This document shows positions 28,392 through 36,024 of a stretch of DNA of 64,000 bases, piece after piece. Under the pieces are notes generated by a model. That model ran no database searches, had not been told where the DNA came from, and was given only the letters and a program-made list of their open reading frames with translations. A program made the translations under genes and the position numbers. Origin of the DNA: GCA-2726245 sp035513655 (GTDB taxonomy: Bacteria; Planctomycetota; Planctomycetia; Pirellulales; Pirellulaceae); the NCBI GenBank assembly GCA_035513655.1, contig DATKBV010000544.1, positions 1-64,000 on the forward strand, given 5' to 3'. Within the stretch, counting starts at the first letter, position 1; each line of letters opens with the position of its first letter.

Positions 28392-29768
28392 CTAGATTTG
28401 ATTTCGAACTGGCCATACGAAGAACGGGTGCTCCTTGTTTTCAAAGATCACCGGACCGATGCCAAGAATAATGAACATGGCCTCGCTTGGGGCGCCTGCT
28501 ACCGTCGTCGACGTCCAGTAACTCGATGGCTGCACGCTCGGCGGAGAATCCTGGTCCGGCCTAAAGGCTTCCCGCCAGCCATCTGGCAGGCATGGCCCAG
28601 CCCGTCCGTAGTCGACCAGGCTCTCGATCTCTCGAACGTTTGGCAATCGCCATTGGCCTTGTTTGCTGCCGTCATTCAGCCGCTCGATAGATCCGCTATG
28701 AAGAGAGTTGCACTTAAGCAGCGCCTGCTCCCACGTTTGCCAGCCAAACGCGTTGGCATTCTGTAGCCAAACGAGACCGGTCAAATTGTCGGTCACCGTA
28801 CCGATGCCATTTGCATCGGACTCAAATCTCCTTTCCGGCCACTTGACGCCTGTTCTATTTTCGGCGAGCCCATCCTGCCCCGTCTTTTCGAAGCCGAACG
28901 TTTGCGTCTGTCCGGACTTTGGAACGATCGTGAACTTTCCATCGCGCACCGGCCACATGCGGTTCGGAGAATTCTTGAGCATGAACACCGTTGGACCGAT
29001 ACCCAGCGTCATCATCCAGGCTTGCGTCGGGTCGGCAAGGAGCGTTGTCGATGTCCAGTAGATCGCGGGCTTGACAGTTTCTCGGGCCGGATAATCGGCT
29101 GGCACAATTGGAGCCGCTTGTCCATAGTCAACAATACTGAACAACTCGCGAATCGTGGGCAGGCGCCAATCGCGCAACCTGCTTCCATCCGTCAGGCCAT
29201 AGCAACCGCCTTGCAGTTTCGCGGCAAGCATGCGGGCCTGATCCCACGTGACCTCGCCAAAGCTGTCAGCGTCCTTGAGCCAAATCAATCCCGTGCAGCC
29301 GTCGGTCACCGTCCCGTCACAATTGTCCTTAAAACGGGGTTCCGGCCACGGCACCCCAGCCGGAACGGCACCATCCTGCCCGGGAGCTGCATCGCAACTA
29401 TCGCAGTCGACTTCCTGGTAATGTGAATCCCAGCACGTCGTCTGCCCGGTCCGTGGAACCGGTGCCGGATAAGTGTCTGGTGTCGGTGCCTCAGGCTCAC
29501 AGGGTTCCTCATGTCGCTGAAGCAATTCCAATGCTTCTTCCTTCAGCCGCCTTCGTTGCTCGGGGTCATCCGTCTTTGCCGCCTGATCGAAGAGCTGTGA
29601 GACAGACTTGAGGACGTCAGTCAGAACGCTTTCCGACTCGCTGGCATCGGATTCCCCCGAGTCCGTGAGACCTTCGCCTTTCAAAAGCCGGGACTCAACT
29701 TTCTGGCGTTTCGCAGGGTTCTTGATCTTGTCTAATTTGCTCTGGATTTTCGACTTCTTATCAGTCAT
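28392..29768 (-). CDS. DUF1566 repeat protein with charged N-terminus
   Basis: About 458 residues from the ATG at 29768, with GAGGGTC upstream. The first 95 residues are highly charged and helical (KKSKIQSKLDKIKNPAKRQK, then a Ser- and Glu-rich stretch). Two DUF1566 modules follow (GTVTDGCTGLIWLKDADSFG with DWRLPTIRELFSIVDYG, and GTVTDNLTGLVWLQNANAFG with WRLPNVREIESLVDYG), each closing with M/V-W-P-V-R. It is a paralog of the neighbouring gene. Several Cys pairs lie between helix and module (C-D-S-C-D). Function unknown; the linkage is to the tagged biosynthetic proteins. Confidence 0.8.
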   Translation of the reverse strand: MTDKKSKIQSKLDKIKNPAKRQKVESRLLKGEGLTDSGESDASESESVLTDVLKSVSQLFDQAAKTDDPEQRRRLKEEALELLQRHEEPCEPEAPTPDTYPAPVPRTGQTTCWDSHYQEVDCDSCDAAPGQDGAVPAGVPWPEPRFKDNCDGTVTDGCTGLIWLKDADSFGEVTWDQARMLAAKLQGGCYGLTDGSRLRDWRLPTIRELFSIVDYGQAAPIVPADYPARETVKPAIYWTSTTLLADPTQAWMMTLGIGPTVFMLKNSPNRMWPVRDGKFTIVPKSGQTQTFGFEKTGQDGLAENRTGVKWPERRFESDANGIGTVTDNLTGLVWLQNANAFGWQTWEQALLKCNSLHSGSIERLNDGSKQGQWRLPNVREIESLVDYGRAGPCLPDGWREAFRPDQDSPPSVQPSSYWTSTTVAGAPSEAMFIILGIGPVIFENKEHPFFVWPVRNQI

Positions 29769-29839
29769 GTGACCCTCGCAAGCCTGAGCCAATTCGCCGA
29801 GACAAACCTTTTCGCCGACTTGGCGACACCTCTAACGAC

Positions 29840-30514
29840 CTAGTCCCAGATGTGATCAATGGCCTTTTTCACATCGCGAATTGCTTCGACCTGGTCGCGG
29901 TCGTATGCGGATGCTTCTTTCTCCAGACGCTCCTTAACACGGTACACAAACCTGATGTGCTTGCGGTCTTTCGCGGGAATATTCTTGAACGCGCGCTGGC
30001 CACCATAGTCGTGGAAGCCGTACCCATCGTCCCGCGGCTCGTTTCCCTTCCAAGCCGCGGGAATCGGAATGTGAGCATCTTTCCCAAACTCATCTGTGTA
30101 TTCGGAAATCTTCACCGCCCCGTAGCTCGCTCCGTCGGTGCTGTAGTCGACAACCTCTTCCGTTTCCGGCTTCAGAGTGGCCTCGTAGTCGCGTTTTTTG
30201 AACAGGATGGAATAACTAACGTACTTGATGTCGTTGCCGCCGAGGTCTTTGTATTGATCGTCGTACATCTTGGGCTCCTTCTTGCGTTCTTGGATGTTCA
30301 AGGTTTCGTGATCGTCCGAGGGATTAGCGGCCGTTTCATTTGCGACAGGGAGATAGTTGGCCGGGGTTGAACTGTCGGTTCTAGGGTTAACGGTCAGATC
30401 TGCTGCGTCGTTCACCGTGGCTTGAAACTGGCGCATGGTGTTGAGCATCAAATCCATGCCTGCCATGACAAATTCCATGGGCAGCTTGAACAGTTGATTG
30501 AATACGCGATTCAT
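29840..30514 (-). CDS. Hypothetical protein with the second phasin-like N-terminal tag
   Basis: About 224 residues from the ATG at 30514. The first 40 residues (VFNQLFKLPMEFVMAGMDLM) resemble the N-terminus of the large protein starting at 16191 (L-I-S-T-M-F-R-L-P-M-A-M-A-Q-M-G). They look like an amphipathic helix of phasin type. After a disordered linker (residues 40-80) comes a compact domain of about 140 residues rich in Tyr, Lys and Asp (KYVSYSILFKKRDYEATL, AWKGNEPRDDGYGFHDYGG) that I do not recognise. Same strand as its neighbours, 49 bp from the upstream DUF1702-like gene. Confidence 0.7.
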   Translation of the reverse strand: MNRVFNQLFKLPMEFVMAGMDLMLNTMRQFQATVNDAADLTVNPRTDSSTPANYLPVANETAANPSDDHETLNIQERKKEPKMYDDQYKDLGGNDIKYVSYSILFKKRDYEATLKPETEEVVDYSTDGASYGAVKISEYTDEFGKDAHIPIPAAWKGNEPRDDGYGFHDYGGQRAFKNIPAKDRKHIRFVYRVKERLEKEASAYDRDQVEAIRDVKKAIDHIWD

Positions 30515-30562
30515 GTCATGCGTCGGTCGCTCCATTGACAAAGCACCGGATTCCCTTGTTAG

Positions 30563-31873
30563 CTAAACACGCGAGAGCCCGCTGAGTGATTGAAATCGAA
30601 ACACCTCCCCGAGGCGATTGCGCTGCTTCAGAACTGGGTGATACCGCTCGATCGCGTCGGCGCATGGCTGTTGGACCAGACTGGACCACAGCGCAGGTGG
30701 TGACGTCTGCGATCCAATCCCTTGGCAGTATGACCGCAGGAAATGCGCATCCGGTGTGGTGTCGCTGCGCATCACTATGGAAGAGCCGACGCCGTTCGCG
30801 AACCCTTCGCGATCCACAATGCTGCGACGTCGCAACAGCTTGTTCATTACCTGGGGCGTTCGCATGTTTACAAGAGTTACCGCCCACGCTACGCCAGCGA
30901 TGATGTTGCGGCGGCCAGTTTCGTGAGGCGCTTCGTTTGCCACGCTGTCCCATCGAATGCCACAGCACGGCAGCGGCAGGAAATTCTCGCGCGAGAAATA
31001 TATGCCGCGACCAGCACCGTGCCAAAAGTAACCAAGCAACTCTTTGTTGCCCGTCGATAAAATGGCACGGTCAACGGCCAAAAGGAGTTTCGTTTGAAAT
31101 GTGCGCGTTACAAGCCCGAGCGATTCGAGCGCGGCACCCGTGTAACCTGATGTCGTGTTGGCCCGACAGAGTTCTACAAAACGCTGGACGACACGTGCGA
31201 ACTCCTCTGGTGGGCTCTGGGGACTAAGGCCGTCTAGCAATCTTTCGGCAAACGCCAACCCGATACCGGCGCTAAGCATGGTGACGCTCTTGCCAGGAAG
31301 GCCAAGTGACACGGGGTCTGCGAGCAAGCTCTGAGGACTGTCTGTCTGGTTAAGCGATTGCTGGGCGAAGTAATGTCCGAGGCCCTCGACCGCCCACAGA
31401 GCGTGAAAATCGCCAAGACCATAGGCACGATCAACGAGTTCGGCGATTGGTGTATCAGGCCGAGCGTCGACGCGATTCTCGACATTCTGAACCAGGTCGA
31501 AGATGTCGATCTTGTTTCTTAGCTCCTGCCAATCGATCAACCAATCTCGCCTTGGCGTTACCAGGCCCAGGCCTTCGACAAAGGGCTGTGCTACGTCGAT
31601 GCTGGGGCGAATGGCGTCGGTGACATTGAATCGCAATGCGGCGCTCGTGATGTCTACCATCCCGCGTTGAGCGTTGTCGCCTAGGTCATACAGATGACGA
31701 ACTCTGCCGGATAACCGCGAAGTCACCTCGGTTGCCACCGCGTCCATCGACCGAGCGACCCCTCCGCTAGAATCTCGTGACGAATCGCTCGAGAACGCGT
31801 CCGCCATCTGCCGCGCGCCGAATAACGACAGCGCCCAGGATGAACTGACAACAGCTTTGGTTAGCTCTCGCAT
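30563..31873 (-). CDS. DUF1702-like protein with phasin-like N-terminal tag
   Basis: About 436 residues from the ATG at 31873, chosen to match the tag start in its relatives (an ATG three codons earlier is also possible). The tag, residues 1-75, has KAVVSSSWALSLFGARQMAD and then DLGDNAQRGMVDI. The rest parallels the protein at 25736-26896: L-S-A-G-I-G-L-A-F-A, Y-F-W-H-G-A-G-R-G-I-Y-F, and NIIAGVAWAVTLVNMRTPQV. The DUF1702 call is by motif resemblance. The pair of DUF1702-like genes together with two UnbV-domain genes recalls the accessory genes of enediyne clusters, although no enediyne synthase is present in the window. Confidence 0.62.
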   Translation of the reverse strand: MRELTKAVVSSSWALSLFGARQMADAFSSDSSRDSSGGVARSMDAVATEVTSRLSGRVRHLYDLGDNAQRGMVDITSAALRFNVTDAIRPSIDVAQPFVEGLGLVTPRRDWLIDWQELRNKIDIFDLVQNVENRVDARPDTPIAELVDRAYGLGDFHALWAVEGLGHYFAQQSLNQTDSPQSLLADPVSLGLPGKSVTMLSAGIGLAFAERLLDGLSPQSPPEEFARVVQRFVELCRANTTSGYTGAALESLGLVTRTFQTKLLLAVDRAILSTGNKELLGYFWHGAGRGIYFSRENFLPLPCCGIRWDSVANEAPHETGRRNIIAGVAWAVTLVNMRTPQVMNKLLRRRSIVDREGFANGVGSSIVMRSDTTPDAHFLRSYCQGIGSQTSPPALWSSLVQQPCADAIERYHPVLKQRNRLGEVFRFQSLSGLSRV

Positions 31874-31989
31874 GTCGCACATTGTTCGTAGATCAAACGG
31901 TACAATAGACTTTTCAGTCTGCCGGAGACGGGTTGGAAACCCGCTCTAGGTAAAGCCACGGCACTCGGAGTGTGCCCGTGGACTTGCTC

Positions 31990-32412
31990 TCAATCGATCG
32001 GGGGCACGGGCCCCCATCCAAGGTCGCTTTCGTCGGGTTGTTGGGCATGGGGCCGGGCTTCGGCATCCCGTCGCTGCGTGAAGCGACGCATCATCTGCAT
32101 CGGGTTCATCATGTCGGACATGCAGGACGCCCCCGGCATCGGCACCTCGGGCATTTCCGAATCGCCCATCGGGACAAGCTGAAACATCATGTCGACCATG
32201 TCACGTTGCATCTTGTCGCCGACTTCAAAGGTCTCGCGCACGCTCGTTCCGCATTGATCGATCGACGCTCGCGTTACTGCGTCAAAGGCCGCGATCGCGT
32301 CGCCTCCCATGGTGCCGTCGTCCGAACGTCGCAAGGCGTTCGTCATCTGTTGAAGGCCGAATAACGGCAAAGCCCAACTCAGACTACCGAGCGACTTGGT
32401 TAGCTGTTGCAT
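31990..32412 (-). CDS. Stand-alone phasin-like tag protein
   Basis: A 140-residue protein that is little more than the shared tag: KSLGSLSWALPLFGLQQMTN, then a helix ending SVRETFEVGDKMQRDMVDMM. A Met- and Pro-rich tail follows. GAGGTG lies 7 nt before the ATG at 32412. The same tag forms the N-terminus of the dehalogenase-like fusion and of one DUF1702-like protein, and a second stand-alone copy is encoded at 40039. Phasins are small amphipathic helical proteins that coat polymer or lipid granules; resemblance to them is by pattern only. It may be the scaffold to which the tagged enzymes are recruited. Confidence 0.72.
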   Translation of the reverse strand: MQQLTKSLGSLSWALPLFGLQQMTNALRRSDDGTMGGDAIAAFDAVTRASIDQCGTSVRETFEVGDKMQRDMVDMMFQLVPMGDSEMPEVPMPGASCMSDMMNPMQMMRRFTQRRDAEARPHAQQPDESDLGWGPVPPID

Positions 32413-32592
32413 CGTGGCACCTCAAGGAGCAGAGCGAGTCTGGCAAGTGAACGCTTCTGTTTCCAACGATTGTCGACGGTATAAGTGATTCAGCAATGAA
32501 TCGTTTGGCCCCAATGAGATCAGGTGCGAAGGTAGTACTCGACCGGGTTCTTGCAACAGTGACTTTTCGACATCCATCCCACACGTGCATGG

Positions 32593-34269
32593 CTATGAAC
32601 TGCCGGGGAACGCCATCAGCCGGAGTACCCAGCCACCAATCGCAATGAAGAGAGTGGCCGTGACTCGCTCGGCCCAGACTGGCGTTAGCAGCTCCGAAAG
32701 TTGGTCGCGGAACAGGAATAAGGCCGCTATCGCCAACAGCGCGGCCAACAGCGGATTGAATGTCTTCGCCGGTCGGGGATCGGCATCTTTGTGGTTCGCC
32801 GACGACTCTTCCTCGTCCGAGATCGTCTTCAGCGCATCGTCAAGATGCTGAGGGCCGAGGATCATCAGGGCTGCAAGCCGGTCCATCTGGCCGCCCCAGT
32901 AACTTGGTTCCATCATCGTGCCGATGTCGTTGAGCAGCTTGGTCAGGCGCAGATCCTTGACGCCCTCCAGCAGCGAGTCGCGATGCGGCGCGACTTGCCG
33001 GGCGATCAAGGTGATGTGAAAGGTGCCGCGAAAAAAATGCGTCGAATGCCGGAGCGGCCGAAAGCCGTGACGCGCGGCCAATCGCCATTGCGCGAACAAC
33101 GTATCCGAAAGGCAGTTTGCACGGCCCTCGTCTTCCCAACCGCCATCGCGGAATGCCACGAGCTGACGGAACTTTCGGTCTAGTTCGGTCTGCGATGTAT
33201 CGGCATGGGTTCCATCCAGCTCCTTTAACAGGCAGGCCAGCGACTTGCTCGGCTCGTCGGTCGCCACCGCGATGAAGTAATTGAGCAGGTTTCGCCGCGA
33301 CGCTAATGGGAAACTGACAAACGAGCCATCGAGAATCGCAATCTCGGTCGGCGACCGAAGCAGGATGTTTTCCGGGCGAATGTCGACGGGCAGCATCGTG
33401 CCTTGGAAGGCCTGGCGAAGCCACGCGTCGCAGAGTAGCCGGGCGAGTTCGTCAGGCACCATTTTTTCATTGCTGTAAGAGCGATCGAGTATGGGACCGT
33501 TGTCGTCTCGGCATTTGGAGACGTAGTAGTCCAGCCGCACCCCCTCCAGACGCTCGGTGACAAGGACGTTTTTTGCACACAGGGCATGATAGACCTTAGG
33601 GACGCACAGCGACTCGTTGTCGCGTGTGTCGTGGGCCAGTGTCTCCAGCGACTCAGCGGTTCTCAAGCAATCGACCTGCTCGCGAATTGCGAGCTGGAAA
33701 CTTGCGACGGCATCGTCAAAGCGGTGTGAGTCAATCAATCGCGGCGACAGAACCTGAGCAACGAGCGGCAGATGTTTGATCTCTTCTTCCAACTGGATTG
33801 TCGGATGCACAACCTTGACGACGACCAGCTCGCCAGTTTCGAGTTCGCCGTGGTGCAATTGAAATAGCAGCCGGGATTCAAAGGGTTCAGTCTCGAATTT
33901 GACGATTCGCGGTTGTTGGGAGCCCTCAACGGCTCGGCTTTCGAGTGCCTCAACAAGAATCTGTCGCAGGGTCTCTGACGCCATCGGGCGGGAGCGGTTC
34001 GAGATGTTCGCCAGCGTCACGCAATCGGCGAGGGATAGTAGATCGGGCCGCGATGCGAGATAGAGACCGAAGCTCGCGAACACCGGGCCGAGCACCTGCA
34101 ACAGGTCACGCAGTCGCTTGATGTATTCGTCTGAGTCGCCGCCTAACGGAGGCTGCTGGCCGCGTCGTAACGCCTCCCGTCCAAAACCATGCTCGGTCAG
34201 CAAGCCGTTGATCTCCTCGCGGCGCTGCCGAGTTGGATCGGGTTTTGACTTTGTACGCGAACGAATCAT
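32593..34269 (-). CDS. Degenerate ABC1/UbiB-type kinase-like protein with C-terminal membrane segments
   Basis: 558 residues. It follows the ABC1 plan in order: V-L-G-P-V-F-A-S-F-G-L-Y-L-A-S-R-P-D-L-L where typical members have the KxGQ motif (both K and Q are lost), VVVKVVHPTIQ with the ATP-site Lys, MLPVDIRPENILL in place of H-x-D-x-H-P-x-N, and A-I-L-D-G-S in place of D-F-G. Two hydrophobic segments end the protein. The intact family supports quinone or lipid biosynthesis as an ATPase. The loss of KxGQ and HADxHP suggests a changed or absent activity. An intact paralog is encoded at 48434-50086 in the same cluster. Confidence 0.75.
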   Translation of the reverse strand: MIRSRTKSKPDPTRQRREEINGLLTEHGFGREALRRGQQPPLGGDSDEYIKRLRDLLQVLGPVFASFGLYLASRPDLLSLADCVTLANISNRSRPMASETLRQILVEALESRAVEGSQQPRIVKFETEPFESRLLFQLHHGELETGELVVVKVVHPTIQLEEEIKHLPLVAQVLSPRLIDSHRFDDAVASFQLAIREQVDCLRTAESLETLAHDTRDNESLCVPKVYHALCAKNVLVTERLEGVRLDYYVSKCRDDNGPILDRSYSNEKMVPDELARLLCDAWLRQAFQGTMLPVDIRPENILLRSPTEIAILDGSFVSFPLASRRNLLNYFIAVATDEPSKSLACLLKELDGTHADTSQTELDRKFRQLVAFRDGGWEDEGRANCLSDTLFAQWRLAARHGFRPLRHSTHFFRGTFHITLIARQVAPHRDSLLEGVKDLRLTKLLNDIGTMMEPSYWGGQMDRLAALMILGPQHLDDALKTISDEEESSANHKDADPRPAKTFNPLLAALLAIAALFLFRDQLSELLTPVWAERVTATLFIAIGGWVLRLMAFPGSS

Positions 34270-34334
34270 TCGAGTAGGACGGATTTATTTCGTCCCCAGG
34301 CACCCTAAAACTAAGTTCAACGCCCCGCGCACAA

Positions 34335-35042
34335 CTACGCCACCGCGTGAGCCGCATGACATTGCAACACTCCCAGCGCGAGCGCTTGACGAACAGCTTG
34401 CCGACGGGTTGCCACCTCGAGTTTTTCAAACGCGGAGTGCAGATGGTTCTTCACCGTTGATAAGGCAATCCCCAGGCGACGGGCGATTTCCTTGTTCAGC
34501 AATCCTTCTTCCACTAACTGAAGGACCTCGATCTCGCGATCGCTCAATTGGGCCTCCGCGTTGTTGGCGGATTCCACCTTGGTTCCGGCCAATTCTCGAA
34601 TCCGGGCCAAGACGACTTCGACCACTTCCCCGCTGCATCGAGCGTGCCCTTGTTTCACGGCGCGAATCGTGGCCAGCAACTCGTCGAACGGCTGCGTCGT
34701 CAAGATAAAGCCTGTCGCGCCGGACTCGATACAGCCCGTCACCGTGCGAGCATCCGCGGCACGGGCCAGCACAACAATGTGCGACTCCGGCAACTGTTCG
34801 GTCATGCGATGAGTCGCGGAGAATAAGTCGGCTGTACTGGCCATGCAGCAAGCGTCCATGATCACGACACGGGGTTCGTGTTGCGTCCTGCACAAATGCG
34901 AATGTTCCTCGCCACAGCGGATGGACTCGAAGTCCGTGAATTCAGATTCGTCGCACAGCGCCGATCCGATCGCTTCGGCGAGCAGACGGTTATTGGAGAC
35001 GATCAGAAGATGACACCCCGATCCGGATTGTTCGTCGAGCAT
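34335..35042 (-). CDS. LuxR-family (NarL-type) regulator with atypical receiver
   Basis: 235 residues. The N-terminal receiver-like domain keeps a possible phospho-acceptor Asp (V-V-I-M-D-A-C) but lacks the acidic pair near the start (IVSNN) and the conserved Lys (F-I-L-T-T). The C-terminal LuxR HTH is intact: LSDREIEVLQLVEEG, then NKEIARRLGIALSTVKNHL. It probably binds DNA without normal phosphorylation control. Its start is 2 bp from the stop of the receiver-only gene upstream, and the pair is divergent from the polyketide operon starting at 35723, so it is a good candidate regulator of the cluster. Confidence 0.88.
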   Translation of the reverse strand: MLDEQSGSGCHLLIVSNNRLLAEAIGSALCDESEFTDFESIRCGEEHSHLCRTQHEPRVVIMDACCMASTADLFSATHRMTEQLPESHIVVLARAADARTVTGCIESGATGFILTTQPFDELLATIRAVKQGHARCSGEVVEVVLARIRELAGTKVESANNAEAQLSDREIEVLQLVEEGLLNKEIARRLGIALSTVKNHLHSAFEKLEVATRRQAVRQALALGVLQCHAAHAVA

Positions 35043-35044
35043 GG

Positions 35045-35419
35045 CTATTCACGCATCCAGTATTTGGTATCGGCACTAGTCAATTCGGGAAGCAGTTCGT
35101 CCAGGGACAAGCCGTCGTACGCTCGTTGGCGAATCTCCTGGCGATAGACGACGGCGCGGTTTTCGGGTCCGACTATCGTGACGGCCGTGAGGCGTGGGAA
35201 TTCCGCAAACAAGTGTGTGAGTACGCCCGGCATCTCGCCCTCGCCCGCCGATTCGAGGATGACCGCATCCGCTTCGTCGGTCTCCGTCCGGCGGAGAAGT
35301 TCGATCGGGGAAGAGACTACCGCGACAACACGGACTCGGTCGCATCGTTGAAGTTCCTCGTGTAATGCATCGCGAACTAAAGACGACCCCAGGGCGAGAA
35401 TGACTCGTATCTTTTCCAT
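35045..35419 (-). CDS. Stand-alone receiver-like (pseudo-receiver) protein
   Basis: About 124 residues from the ATG at 35419. The alternating beta-alpha pattern (VILALGSSLVRDALHEEL, DAVILESAGEGEMPGVL, LTAVTIVGPE) is that of a response-regulator receiver with no output domain. The phosphorylatable Asp position holds Glu (VILES) and the acidic pair is absent, so phosphorylation is unlikely. Glu may mimic the phosphorylated state. It is two bases upstream of the LuxR gene and probably works with it. Confidence 0.7.
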   Translation of the reverse strand: MEKIRVILALGSSLVRDALHEELQRCDRVRVVAVVSSPIELLRRTETDEADAVILESAGEGEMPGVLTHLFAEFPRLTAVTIVGPENRAVVYRQEIRQRAYDGLSLDELLPELTSADTKYWMRE

Positions 35420-35722
35420 CTCGATACTCCATCTGCGCCCCTTTGCGGGCAGACTGCACAATCCCTGATGCCCCGTTGTACGCGCCTATGTCCCGATCAC
35501 GCCATGAATCGGATGGACCATTTTTGGTTCCATTGATCGCGGCGAGGATCTGAATCTTTCGATTCATGCGCCTACTCGCGGGAGGATTCATTCGCTGGCG
35601 CGACGGACGCCGCGATTGACCGCACGGAGTGGAACTGTTTTGAATCCGGCGATTCCTTGGGCCACGCTCCCGGGTACTTTCAAATACCTCGTGTCAATGG
35701 CCTTTCTTATGGAGCATTCGGT
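35420..35722. promoter_or_regulatory. Divergent intergenic region at the centre of the cluster
   Basis: About 300 bp between the minus-strand regulators and the plus-strand acyl carrier protein. It should contain promoters for both halves of the locus and is the natural site for operators of the LuxR-type regulators. I could not pick a convincing -35/-10 pair or a clear operator palindrome by eye. No gene is supported. Confidence 0.45.
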
Positions 35723-35992
35723 ATGACGATTACAGACATTCGCCCGCGGGTGAAAAAGACGATCGCGAAAATAATCGGACTCGGTGTTGATCAAATCGGG
35801 GACAACGCATCGTTTGATGTGCTCGAACTGGACTCGCTTTCGCGGATTGAACTGCTGGTCGAGTTGGAACGCGAGTTCAAGTTGGACATCCCCGAAGAGT
35901 CGGAAGATGAAAACTTGATCGCCCAGATTAAGACCGTCGAAGATGCAGCGCGACTGGTCGAGCGAAACTTGGCCGCGATGGCTGCCGCCTGA
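35723..35992 (+). CDS. Acyl carrier protein
   Basis: Starting at the ATG at 35723 (GGAG 10 nt upstream), 89 residues with the all-helical carrier protein pattern. The phosphopantetheine site is Ser38 in LELDSLSRIELLVELEREF, followed by the acidic helix and DIPEES. It would carry growing chains as thioesters after phosphopantetheinylation. It is the first gene of the plus-strand operon that includes two ketosynthase genes. No phosphopantetheinyl transferase or malonyl transferase is seen in the window, so those would have to come from elsewhere. Confidence 0.93.
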   Translation: MTITDIRPRVKKTIAKIIGLGVDQIGDNASFDVLELDSLSRIELLVELEREFKLDIPEESEDENLIAQIKTVEDAARLVERNLAAMAAA

Positions 35993-36024
35993 TCACCTTC
36001 CCGCATATCGAACGGAGAACCATT

